Source: Streptomyces cinereus (lineage in GTDB: Bacteria; Pseudomonadota; Gammaproteobacteria; Pseudomonadales; Moraxellaceae). From it: DNA of 46,457 bases. Positions within the stretch are counted from its first letter, which is position 1; the number at the start of each line of letters is the position of its first letter. Location of the stretch: contig BMPS01000019.1 of the NCBI GenBank assembly GCA_014647715.1, positions 1 to 46,457 on the forward strand, given 5' to 3'. Made by a program: the position numbers and the translations under genes. Below the pieces are notes generated by a model. It did not search any database and had not been told where the DNA came from. It was given only the letters and a program-made list of their open reading frames with translations. Shown here one piece after another: positions 21,001 to 29,993 of this stretch.

Positions 21001-21743
21001 TTTTGCCATGCCCGCCCATAGTCATCAATGAGTAGCTGCTCACTGATCGCTTGCTGCGCTTGTTGCCATTGCTGCGCTTGTTGTGCCGTTTTGGCTTGTT
21101 TTTCTAGGCGTTTTTGTTGGCTGGTCAGTTCGCTGACCATATCCTGTAGCCGCGCTAAATTATCGCTTGCGGTATCGAGCTGTTTTTGGGTGTCATCACG
21201 CCGGCTTTGGTAGCGCGACACGCCCGACGCCTCTTCAATAAACTCTCGTAGCTGCAACGCATTGGCATCAATGATGCGCCCTATCATACCTTGCTCAATC
21301 ACCGCATACGAGCGCGCGCCAAGACCTGTGCCCAAAAAAATATCAACCACATCGCGGCGACGCACTTTGGTGCCATTGATAAAGTAATCGGATTTGCCTT
21401 CTTTATTGATTTGCCGGCGTACCGATAATTCTTGATACAGATTGAGCGCGTGGTGGATGCCGCTGCTACCATCTTCGCCGCGGGTATGTTCAAACACTAA
21501 TTCCACGCTTGCCAAGCTTTTGGCGGACTTATCTTGCGTGCCTGCAAAAATGACATCACTCATCGCGCCGCCGCGAAGCTGCTTGGCGGAGGATTCGCCT
21601 AGCACCCAGCGGATGGCATCAATCACGTTGGATTTGCCGCAGCCGTTGGGACCGACAATCGCGGTAATGGTTTTGGGGAAATGAAACGTTGTAGGGTTGG
21701 CAAAGGATTTAAAGCCTGCCAGTTTGAGCTGTTTTAACCGCAT
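18096..21743 (-). CDS. smc: Chromosome partition protein SMC (1215 aa)
   Basis: Structural-maintenance ATPase that compacts and helps segregate the chromosome, normally with ScpA and ScpB. Walker A GPNGCGKSN is at residues 31-39; the ABC signature LSGGEKT and Walker B CVLDEVDAP lie in the C-terminal head (about 1100-1150). Two long coiled-coil arms flank a hinge near residues 530-660. The arms are strikingly rich in glutamine, with many QQQ runs. Length is normal. Its presence in place of mukB agrees with a Pseudomonadales-type genome. zipA follows 152 bp downstream with no terminator seen between them. Confidence 0.95.
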   Translation of the reverse strand: MRLKQLKLAGFKSFANPTTFHFPKTITAIVGPNGCGKSNVIDAIRWVLGESSAKQLRGGAMSDVIFAGTQDKSAKSLASVELVFEHTRGEDGSSGIHHALNLYQELSVRRQINKEGKSDYFINGTKVRRRDVVDIFLGTGLGARSYAVIEQGMIGRIIDANALQLREFIEEASGVSRYQSRRDDTQKQLDTASDNLARLQDMVSELTSQQKRLEKQAKTAQQAQQWQQAQQAISEQLLIDDYGRAWQKQQTLAADFQAMRERVDAQQVLIEGLIEQQQLAQQALTEQQQTLQTQQNLAKDYWQQQHETQSLLKQAEQALANDQQRLNVLNVELGRFAAYQQALQAQKQQAQTRIEGLPAKLEQLTAQLRQLRDEQDDCKQQREHIAKNLVALNKQKQDVEKNLAVSENALKHHASQQQRQQQRQSEHDKAVLAWQTAKAAFDQQFAAFDDNELDTQMTELSDEIERLEANIIARQEAIADQADEVDSLTRQHRQAEQQYQAWQTEHATLQNLLAQQETALAQVSHQSPNQENNSSLPKLISQLQLTETGKGYANIFDTLVTVFAKWSIAADQDFAQIIHDHAVFIDNQSTLHHTSKNNPLNSQLIEGCLPLSALIAAPNLAIFQQVWISATPLDWADVQDKGLLDSLPMGDWLLVHTSAQQLILCNQQLLINLSHLLQAEGQQVISFSQQLMNEARIEELDEHLAQQQPQLQRLADRLQQARVSLQEWQAQDRTARNQLLSLTQQQQQCQQQKLQQQYHYQSALDKLNQDKKRLDNDSERLQQEGLGFADKLQQEQQRTYELSNTLSRLQPQLQQQISERQSLDERLNQFTSQQRELEQQQNRITQTLATGQLQITASEQQLAKACQDQARFTSEQQLLSHKISEQQARLPQLQNQLTVDSTQLQTANDSVTQLTMTLKTMETELHQAQLGVQESQQQLSQLQQQYHTNDTALALAKQNVALIGEQLTSRKIAVPKTDNIELIGSSKREQLQRQLEQLASQVVNLGAVNHAAVAELSEVNSRLAPLAEQISDLTASIDKLQLAIQQIDSQTKQLFMDMLTQVNIEINKLFTQVFGGGQAQLVLSDYTNDKDGSGKGWQSGLELMAQPKGKKNSRLALLSGGEKTLTALSLIFAIFKQQPAPFCVLDEVDAPLDDANVARFTRLIEQLAKDVQFVFISHNKLAMQIADELKGVTMPTAGVSKLVSVDMTEVEAYLA

Positions 21744-21910
21744 GTTGCTAGAGTGTAGGTATCAAAAAAAGGCGCTTATTTTAGCAAAATTTTAGCGATT
21801 ATTCATTAAATCTATGCTGACTTGATTTATGCTAACTGGGTACACAGAAATCAGGCTAAACCTGCTAAAGCCTTAAGTTGCTAAATCTGCCATGGCATAA
21901 AAAAAAGCAT

Positions 21911-21941
21911 AAAAAAACCGCCAAGTGGATTAGCGGTTTTA
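21911..21941 (-). terminator. Terminator of the Thr-run lipoprotein gene
   Basis: The 8-bp stem AAAACCGC/GCGGTTTT (21914-21921 with 21933-21940) is followed on the minus strand by a T run. It lies 22 bp past the stop codon. Confidence 0.8.
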
Positions 21942-21962
21942 TCAATCATGTTTTCGCCACTA

Positions 21963-22145
21963 TTATTTTGCCGGTGACGCAGTAGCAGTCGCTGTATTTG
22001 CCGTTGCAGTTGCTGTATTATCGGGTGCAGACGCTGTTGTGGTGGTCGTTGTCGTCGTGGTGGTGGTTTCAGTTTTGGCTTCTTCTTTTTTACCACAGCC
22101 CACAAGGCTGATGACCGTCACTAATGCGATTAATAATTTATTCAT
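21963..22145 (-). CDS. Small threonine-run lipoprotein (60 aa)
   Basis: Signal peptide MNKLLIALVTVISLVG with lipobox LVGC (Cys17). The mature protein is only about 44 residues, with no hydrophobic core: KKEEAK, then a run of eleven Thr broken only at its start by Glu, then Ala/Thr repeats (TATATANTATATA type). ATG 22145 is chosen because GGAG precedes it; a start at 22157 would add four residues. The Thr run is coded by mixed ACC/ACG/ACA/ACT codons. Function unknown; similar short lipoproteins are often cell-envelope decorations. Confidence 0.7.
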   Translation of the reverse strand: MNKLLIALVTVISLVGCGKKEEAKTETTTTTTTTTTTASAPDNTATATANTATATASPAK

Positions 22146-23534
<1,389 letters not shown>

Positions 23535-23565
23535 AAAAAAGGGCAATCACAATTGCCCTTTTTTT
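23535..23565. terminator. Bidirectional terminator between hemF and gloA
   Basis: The stem AAAAAAGGGCAAT (23535-23547) pairs with ATTGCCCTTTTTT across a 4-base loop. It serves both convergent genes. Confidence 0.9.
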
Positions 23566-23574
23566 AATGGGCGA

Positions 23575-24069
23575 TTAACCCATTAGATTTGGTTGTACGA
23601 TTTCTATCCAGTAACCATCTGGATCCAAGATGAAGGCAATATCTTTCATCGCACCTTCTTCAGGGCGTTTTTTGAAGGTGACTTGATGTTGCTCAAACCA
23701 AGCAACCGCTTCTTGCAGATTTGGCACGGCAAAACAAATATGCCCGAATCCTTGTGGTTCGCTGTTGCCACTGTGATAGTGAAACTCTGCATCAGACTCA
23801 GTGCCATAATTATGGGTCAATTCTAGCACCCCTGGCTGACTAAAGGTAAATGCGGCTAAAGCGGCGGTATCGGTCGGCAAATTTGCCACCTGTTCATCGG
23901 TGAGCTTTGCCAAAAAATACAAATCAAATTCCGCTTGTGGATAGCGTTTGGTTTGTAATAGCGTCATGCCTAATACATCTTGATAAAAAGCCAAAGACAC
24001 TTGCGGGTCTTTCACCCTAAGCATGGTGTGATTAAAGATAAACCCATTGGTAGCGGACAAGTTTGACAT
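23575..24069 (-). CDS. gloA: Lactoylglutathione lyase, glyoxalase I (164 aa)
   Basis: Metalloenzyme that isomerises the methylglyoxal-glutathione hemithioacetal to S-lactoylglutathione. It has the VOC fold. FNHTMLRVKD supplies the first metal His, GVLELTHNYG a Glu, GFGHICFAV the second His and DPDGYWIEIV the final Glu. Extra loops (for example YFLAKLTDEQVANLP) make it longer than E. coli GloA (135 aa) and place it with the long, zinc-type enzymes. With gor at 31218 it forms part of glutathione metabolism. Confidence 0.94.
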   Translation of the reverse strand: MSNLSATNGFIFNHTMLRVKDPQVSLAFYQDVLGMTLLQTKRYPQAEFDLYFLAKLTDEQVANLPTDTAALAAFTFSQPGVLELTHNYGTESDAEFHYHSGNSEPQGFGHICFAVPNLQEAVAWFEQHQVTFKKRPEEGAMKDIAFILDPDGYWIEIVQPNLMG

Positions 24070-24217
24070 AGTGATCCTTATTGTAATATGCCTCTAAAAG
24101 AAAAAACCTTAAAAGAAAGACGTTGACCAAAATTCATTAATAGCGACAGTTTGCCAAAAATTCAATACTGTTTAATTTTACTTAACTTTTGGATAAAAAT
24201 ATAGCCCTCATTGCTAA

Positions 24218-24262
24218 TAACATCATGGTTCATAACATCATGGCTAATAACATTACGCTTAG
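24218..24262. repeat. 15-bp x3 tandem repeat between gloA and the carbonic anhydrase gene
   Basis: TAACATCATGGTTCA (24218-24232), TAACATCATGGCTAA (24233-24247) and TAACATTACGCTTAG (24248-24262) are contiguous diverging copies. Confidence 0.85.
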
Positions 24263-24275
24263 GTAAGCTGCTCAA

Positions 24276-24317
24276 TTCACTATTTACTATTCGCTATTCA
24301 ATACTCGCTACTCAATA
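24276..24317. repeat. 14-bp x3 tandem repeat across the carbonic anhydrase stop codon
   Basis: TTCACTATTTACTA (24276-24289), TTCGCTATTCAATA (24290-24303) and CTCGCTACTCAATA (24304-24317). The third copy contains the TAG stop (24308-24310) and the last three codons of the carbonic anhydrase gene. Confidence 0.85.
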
Positions 24318-24949
24318 AATGTCACTTTACCGGTGTCCAAATCATACACCGCCCCAACAATAATTAAGCTACCATTATTAACCGCATCTTCAAGAATACG
24401 AGAGCCATGTTTGAGCTGGGTGACTGACATACGCACGTTGGCTTTAATGCCTCGATTAATCAACTCTTGCGCGTCAATGTCTTGTCCATTGGCGGTATAG
24501 ATTTCATGCAAGTTGTAAACACTGGGACGGATACGGTCAACAATCGAACGTAAATTGGGCGAAAACTGCTGATCAGGATTGATCAGTGTCTCTACACAAG
24601 CCGTCACCGCGCCGCAATGTGAATGACCCAACACCACGACTAACTTGGTACCGAATTTTTCAGTGGCAAACTCAACCGAGCCAATCTGAGACGGCGCGAC
24701 TACGTTACCTGCTACACGAATGACGAATAAATCACCCAAACCTTGATCGAAGACAATCTCAGCGGGCACGCGCGCATCAGAACAACCCAAAATAATCGCA
24801 AACGGTTCATGCACATGGGTAAGTGCATTAGACGCTAGCAAGGTTGATTGGGGGTTTTGCAAATTCTCTACGAATCGTGCGTTGCCTTGTTTTAGCATCT
24901 CGAGCGCTTGCTCGGCAGTTTCTGGACGCGGTAAGTGACTGTTTGGCAT
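24308..24949 (-). CDS. Beta-class carbonic anhydrase (213 aa)
   Basis: Zinc enzyme that interconverts CO2 and bicarbonate, supplying bicarbonate to biosynthesis. Zinc ligands are Cys56 (GCSDARVP, with the Asp58-Arg60 dyad), His109 and Cys112 (GHSHCGAV). The IRVAGN motif follows Cys56 as usual. ATG 24949 is chosen because GGAGAA lies seven bases upstream; a GTG at 24967 overlaps that ribosome binding site. No signal peptide, so it is cytoplasmic. Length is like E. coli Can (220 aa). It lies alone on its strand upstream of gloA with 238 bp between. Confidence 0.94.
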   Translation of the reverse strand: MPNSHLPRPETAEQALEMLKQGNARFVENLQNPQSTLLASNALTHVHEPFAIILGCSDARVPAEIVFDQGLGDLFVIRVAGNVVAPSQIGSVEFATEKFGTKLVVVLGHSHCGAVTACVETLINPDQQFSPNLRSIVDRIRPSVYNLHEIYTANGQDIDAQELINRGIKANVRMSVTQLKHGSRILEDAVNNGSLIIVGAVYDLDTGKVTFIE

Positions 24950-25069
24950 TTGGTTTTCTCCTTTCACCCTATGATAATAACGAACTTTGTGATGATATAA
25001 AACGCGATATTTTTTATCATTTTAAATTTTTTAAAACTCAAAATTTTTTTCAAGACGGTTGTATAGCTA

Positions 25070-26689
25070 CTATAATACCTCATCGCCTGCCACAGCAATA
25101 TGCCCATCGGCTATTTGGTTCATAAATTGCGCATAATCTTGGGCATTGCGAGCGGCAGTTTGCTCGGCATACGCTTGCATGACAGGGATGATTTCATTAC
25201 CATTGCCCAGATAGCCCATAAGTGTATCGGCATTGCCCGCTTTGGTATGCGCATGCGCCAAGGCATGGCCACAGCTTTCAATATATTCGTAAAAATGGGC
25301 AGCTGCCATAGTCTCAAGAGACGCCGAATACTTCATGTCCCGCAGCTGCCTGACATAAAAATCCATCTCAAAGTTATCAAGCGATGCGTAGCCCAAAAAA
25401 ATATCGCTCGATGCCTGCATCAATTGCTGCCCTTCAACCACGCGTTTGCCTTGATGGCTAAATTGTTTTGCCAGTAAGGGTGTCAAGATAGACGCTTTGG
25501 CTTGCTTCATTTGCAATATCAGCGGCTCATGGTCGGCATCTTGGAATAATGCCACCGCACACACGGTACCGACACTCCCCACCCCAACTACTTTGAGCGC
25601 CACATCGGTAAAATCGTACCGGTCAAACAACACCTGTCTATCTGACTTTAGGGTATCTCGATAAGCGTTAAAAAAAGCGAGGCTACTACCAAAAAATGGC
25701 TGTCCTCGGCGTGGTGGCCGTTGCAACTCACCATCCGTTTTAAACGCGCGTAACCCTGTGACAGTATCACGCTCAGTCAATTTTGGCAGCATTTTTACCG
25801 CATCATTTTTTTTGGCTTTTTCAAAATCGGCATGACGGCGTTTACGAACAGTCACGTCTTCGGTATTTGCCAATACTTTATGGGTGTCGATTTTTTCATA
25901 CCACACTTGTAGCGGTGACAAGCTGCAATGCGCTTCTAATCCATCAAGGTAACTGGTCAGCAGTTTTTCGATGGCCTTATAGCCCACCGATTCTACATAC
26001 TTAAAAATTTGACTGGCGATTAAAATACTGGCGACCAGTCGCTGCAAATCCCATTCAAATGGCGCAACGATGGTTTCATCAAAATCATTGATGCCAAATA
26101 ATAAATTGCGTTCAGGACTGGCATAACCACCAAAATTACTGACATGACAATCGCCGCAAATCTGCTGAAATAAGCCAGAATGCTGCCCCTGCCATGCTTG
26201 GTCAAACAGCATCAAAGCGGGCATCCCGCGAAAAAAAGTAAACGGCGATACACTCATGCGCTTGGCTCGTATGGGTAGTAACGCTGTCAACCGACCTTGA
26301 TTGGACCAATGATAAAGACTGAGCGCGTCGATGGAAGCCGGACGTTGGCTGATGGCAGCCAAGGTTTTTAATGGGTACGCCTTACGCTGCTGTTTGCCAA
26401 GCGCAATACTATCTGCTTGGGTTAGTAGCTTGCCTTGGTAGCGATGGCGCGTCAAATCCACACCCTGAGCATGCTGTAAGGATTTGGGCAGCGCAATAGC
26501 GATGGGCAGCGCGGCTGTTGTGCCCATTGCTGTTTTTTTGGTAGATGTTTTTTTTGCGGCTGGTTTTTTTGCGGGTATTTTTTTAGCCGTGGTTTGAGAA
26601 GCCGTATTGTTTGCACCTGTTTGACTGGTTGTTGTTTGGGCATTTGTTGTTTCAGTCGCTGGGTTTTGAGGCTTTTTTTTGCTAGGCAT
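25070..26689 (-). CDS. DUF2252 family protein with basic N-terminal tail (539 aa)
   Basis: Residues about 1-70 are low-complexity Thr/Gln, then Lys/Ala/Pro-rich repeats of the AKKPAAKK type, resembling histone-H1 tails. The rest is the DUF2252 domain: RMSVSPFTFFRGMP, then GDCHVSNFGG near residue 178 and INDFDE near 198. These motifs resemble the catalytic and metal-binding loops of kinase-like phosphotransferases. A substrate has not been defined for this family to my knowledge. It is divergent from the transporter operon and has no obvious operon partner. Domain call firm; function unknown. Confidence 0.88.
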   Translation of the reverse strand: MPSKKKPQNPATETTNAQTTTSQTGANNTASQTTAKKIPAKKPAAKKTSTKKTAMGTTAALPIAIALPKSLQHAQGVDLTRHRYQGKLLTQADSIALGKQQRKAYPLKTLAAISQRPASIDALSLYHWSNQGRLTALLPIRAKRMSVSPFTFFRGMPALMLFDQAWQGQHSGLFQQICGDCHVSNFGGYASPERNLLFGINDFDETIVAPFEWDLQRLVASILIASQIFKYVESVGYKAIEKLLTSYLDGLEAHCSLSPLQVWYEKIDTHKVLANTEDVTVRKRRHADFEKAKKNDAVKMLPKLTERDTVTGLRAFKTDGELQRPPRRGQPFFGSSLAFFNAYRDTLKSDRQVLFDRYDFTDVALKVVGVGSVGTVCAVALFQDADHEPLILQMKQAKASILTPLLAKQFSHQGKRVVEGQQLMQASSDIFLGYASLDNFEMDFYVRQLRDMKYSASLETMAAAHFYEYIESCGHALAHAHTKAGNADTLMGYLGNGNEIIPVMQAYAEQTAARNAQDYAQFMNQIADGHIAVAGDEVL

Positions 26690-27050
26690 GGCGTGTCTCT
26701 TAAATTTTCAATAGGTAAATATTCAATAGGTAAATGTTCAATCGGTCACTGGCTAAATTATCGTCACATCAAAGTCATTCAAGCTTGCTATTTTAATGGC
26801 TTTGGTAAAAAGTTACGTTGCTTATTTGTGCCAAATCAACCCCTTATTCGCCACTAAAATTTTATGAACAGTAGGTCAATTTTCAGTAACATTTTTTAAT
26901 TTTAGCCGTTATACTGAACGCAACTTTTAACTGTATTTTCACAGGTGAAACTATCGAAAAACTCTGTATTTATGTTGTCATGCTGATTGCGCTTTGACCC
27001 TAGCATAAATATGCCATTTTAGCCCGCTATTTTAGCCTTGCCGTGAGATT
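26690..27050. other. 361-bp divergent region between the DUF2252 gene and potA
   Basis: AT-rich spacer that must hold promoters for both genes. It contains the 15-bp triple repeat at 26704-26748 beside the DUF2252 start. No further gene, terminator or well-spaced promoter pair is visible. Confidence 0.5.
26704..26748. repeat. 15-bp x3 tandem repeat in the DUF2252 leader
   Basis: ATTTTCAATAGGTAA (26704-26718), ATATTCAATAGGTAA (26719-26733) and ATGTTCAATCGGTCA (26734-26748) are contiguous, and start 15 bp upstream of the DUF2252 start codon. Confidence 0.9.
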
Positions 27051-28244
27051 GTGCCTATGTCTGCATCAACGTCCGCATCAACGCCACAAACCACCCTAAA
27101 CGCACCATCAGCTATGCCTGATAGCGCCCAGCCGACCAACCAAAAACCTGTACTACTACAAATCCGTCATTTATCCAAATCTTATGGCGACACCCAAATT
27201 TTGCAAAATATTAATCTAGATATTTATGATGGGGAGTTTTTGACGCTGCTGGGGCCTTCTGGCTGTGGTAAAACTACCCTGCTACGCTTAATTGGCGGAT
27301 TTGAGCTACCCAATGCCGGTAGTTTGTAGTTAGAAGGGGTTGATATTGCAGGCTTACCTGCGGAAAAACGTCCGATTAATACAGTGTTTCAGCAGTATGC
27401 CCTGTTTCCGCACATGAATGTGTACGACAATATCGCTTATGGACTAAAACTTAAAGGCGTGCCCAAAACCGAAATCGACCAGCGCGTGCGTGAAGCGCTG
27501 GCAATGGTACAACTTGACCATACCATCAATCGTCGTCCGCAAGATTTGTCGGGAGGTCAGCAGCAGCGTATCGCCATCGCCCGTGCTGTGGTCAATCGCC
27601 CAAAAATGCTGCTACTTGATGAACCTCTATCAGCGCTCGATGCCAAACTACGTGAGCAAATGCAATCAGAACTCAAACGCTTGCAGCGTGAACTGGGTAT
27701 TACCTTTGTGTTCGTGACCCACGACCAACAAGAAGCCTTGTCGATGTCTGACCGGATTGCCGTCATGAAAAACGGCGTATTCCAGCAAATTGATACGCCC
27801 ATTGGCATCTATGAATCGCCTGCCAATTTATTTACCGCAAGCTTTATTGGCGAAACCAACTTGTTTAAAGGTAACGTGCTAGAGGTCAACCCAGCCACCA
27901 TCAAAGTGGAAGTGGTCGAGCAAAATGACGGCTTTCATCCGATTCGTGAATTACCCCGTCCAAAATTTGACGTGCAAGTCGGTCAAAATGTCAACTTACT
28001 GCTGCGTCCTGAAGATATCCGCGTGTACTATACCCATGAAGGTCATGAAGGCTTAATCGGCAACGTGGTAGACAGTGCCTACAAAGGCAGTACCCTAGAT
28101 TCTGTGATTCAATTAAAAAACGGCAATATCGTCAAAACGTCAGAGTACTTTAACGAAGACGATCCAAATTTTAACTATAAGCTGGGTCAAGAAGTGCGTA
28201 TTGACTGGGTCGATGGTTGGGAGTGGATTTTGCCAGATGAATAA
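27051..28244 (+). pseudogene. potA: PotA-type ABC ATPase interrupted by an in-frame amber stop
   Basis: ATPase of a spermidine/putrescine-type importer. Walker [10 protein letters not shown] lies before the lesion. The signature LSGGQQQR, Walker B MLLLDEP and a C-terminal regulatory TOBE-like region lie after it. The frame is continuous from 27051 to 28244 except for TAG at 27327-27329, between NAGSL and LEGVDI. A C-to-T change from CAG or an A-to-T change from AAG would explain it. A restart at GTG 27384 would lack Walker A and could not hydrolyse ATP. Readthrough by an amber suppressor or a sequence error are the alternatives. The stop codon overlaps the next gene by 8 bp. Confidence 0.88.
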
Positions 28245-29169
28245 TACTACTTCACCCTCGACCGCTAGCGTTTCGACTGCTACCGCGCCTGCCCCTGTTA
28301 TGACAAAGCAAGGCGGGCGCGGCTTTCAGCGTGCGACCCTGTTTGTGATTTGGGCATGGTTGATTATTTTTGCCCTGATTCCCAATATCTTGGTGATTGC
28401 CGCCAGTTTTTTGACCCGTGATGAAGATAAGTTTTTAACACTGCCGGTCACCATGGGCAACTATATTCGATTGATTGATCCGCTTTATTTAAAAGTGTTT
28501 TTGCATTCGCTGTCGATGGCAGGGATGACGACGATTATCTGTTTACTGCTCGGTTATCCATTTGCCTACCTGGTCAGTAAAGCGGATAAAAAATGGCAGT
28601 CAGTGTTGATGTTATTGCTAGTGATTCCGTTTTGGACCAACTCATTGGTGCGGCTGTATGCGGTGAAACTCATTATGGCGGCCAATGGTCTACTTAGCAC
28701 CCTGCTGATTAACCTTGGGCTTATCAACGAGCCACTGCAAATTTTATATACCCAAAAAGCGGTGATTGGCGGTTTGGTGTATTTGCTGTTTCCGTTTATG
28801 GTACTGCCCCTGTATGCAGTATTTGTGGATTTGCGTGACGATTATATTTTGGCATCCAAAGATTTGGGCGCGAACAAGCTACAAACCTTTTGGCACGTGA
28901 TTTTACCGCTCACTACGCCAGGGATTATTTCAGGGGTATTGTTGGTGCTGTTGCCTGCCATGGGCATGTTTTATGTGGCGGATATCTTGGGCGGCTCACG
29001 CAACTTGCTAGTGGGTAATATCATCAAATCGCAGTTTTTGGATGCCCGTGACTGGCCATTTGGTGCCGCGGCGTCCGTGCTATTGACGCTTGCCATGGCA
29101 TTGCTGATTATGGCGTATCGAGCCAGTAGCAAACGCATTGGCAAAACTGACTACAACGAAGTGGCATAA
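28237..29169 (+). CDS. potB: PotB-type ABC permease (310 aa)
   Basis: First inner-membrane permease of the polyamine-type importer. After a 30-residue polar N-terminus, six membrane helices are visible. The cytoplasmic coupling loop near residues 200-220 (EAA-like motif) reads [19 protein letters not shown]. The chosen ATG at 28237 overlaps the potA stop, giving tight coupling; an in-frame start at 28201 lies deep inside potA. The gene itself is intact. With potA and potD broken, it may lack a working system. Confidence 0.9.
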   Translation: MNNTTSPSTASVSTATAPAPVMTKQGGRGFQRATLFVIWAWLIIFALIPNILVIAASFLTRDEDKFLTLPVTMGNYIRLIDPLYLKVFLHSLSMAGMTTIICLLLGYPFAYLVSKADKKWQSVLMLLLVIPFWTNSLVRLYAVKLIMAANGLLSTLLINLGLINEPLQILYTQKAVIGGLVYLLFPFMVLPLYAVFVDLRDDYILASKDLGANKLQTFWHVILPLTTPGIISGVLLVLLPAMGMFYVADILGGSRNLLVGNIIKSQFLDARDWPFGAAASVLLTLAMALLIMAYRASSKRIGKTDYNEVA

Positions 29170-29179
29170 GGGGGACGCT

Positions 29180-29983
29180 ATGTCTAATACTATGAAATGG
29201 CTGTCTCGCCTGTATTTGACCATCGTATATCTGCTGATGTTCTCGCCGATTGCAGTGATGGTGATTTTCTCATTTAATGCCTCGAAAGTCGGCTATCAGT
29301 GGGGCGGTTTTAGTACCCATTGGTACAGCGAGTTATTTAGTAATGCCGCGATGGTACAAGCTGCCATCAACTCGGTCATATTGGCGGTAGTGGCTGCGAC
29401 GATTTCCACTGCCATTGGCGGTTTGACGGCGTTAGCGTTACAGCGTTATGACTTCAAAGGTAAATCGATACTACAAAGCTTGCTATTTGTGCTGATGATG
29501 TCGCCTGAGATTGTCTTGGCGATTTCGCTATTGGCGTTATTTTTGATTGTGGGGATACAGTTGGGTTTTGTGACCTTGCTAATTGCGCACATTACCTTTT
29601 GTCTGCCCTTTGTGGTGATTACGGTGACTGCGCGTCTATCTAGCCTTGACACCCGCGTATTGGAAGCGGCGCGTGATTTGGGTGCCAATGAATTTACCAT
29701 GATTCGTACCGTGCTTGTACCGATTATTTTGCCTGCGATTTTGGCGGGCTGGGTGCTTGCCTTTACCCTATCACTTGATGATGTGGTGGTATCGACGTTC
29801 AATACAGGACCTGAATTTGAGATTTTACCATTACAGATTTATTCGATGGTACGTGTCGGGGTAAAACCTGAAGTCAATGCCGTTGGTACAATCTTGCTCG
29901 TAATCTCACTACTGGGTCTGATTATCTCGCAGTTATTACTTGCCAAAAAGTCGATGAATTTACCATCGACCCAAAAACGTTAA
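29180..29983 (+). CDS. potC: PotC-type ABC permease (267 aa)
   Basis: Second permease of the importer, with six membrane helices. The coupling motif EAARDLGANEFTMIRTVLVP lies near residues 155-175. The ATG at 29180 is preceded by AAGGGGGA at good distance; an earlier in-frame start at 29138 lies inside the previous gene. Length and the LSLDDVVVSTF segment agree with PotC/PotI. Gaps of 10 bp to both neighbours place it in one operon. Intact. Confidence 0.9.
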   Translation: MSNTMKWLSRLYLTIVYLLMFSPIAVMVIFSFNASKVGYQWGGFSTHWYSELFSNAAMVQAAINSVILAVVAATISTAIGGLTALALQRYDFKGKSILQSLLFVLMMSPEIVLAISLLALFLIVGIQLGFVTLLIAHITFCLPFVVITVTARLSSLDTRVLEAARDLGANEFTMIRTVLVPIILPAILAGWVLAFTLSLDDVVVSTFNTGPEFEILPLQIYSMVRVGVKPEVNAVGTILLVISLLGLIISQLLLAKKSMNLPSTQKR

Positions 29984-29993
29984 GGAGACTTAT

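Noticed and set aside
24218-24317. Possible CRISPR array between gloA and the carbonic anhydrase gene
   Set aside because: The units are contiguous, without spacers, and diverge between copies; no cas genes are present.
27384-28244. Second half of potA as a separate ATPase gene
   Set aside because: It is in the same frame as the first half, lacks Walker A, and joins seamlessly if the TAG is ignored.
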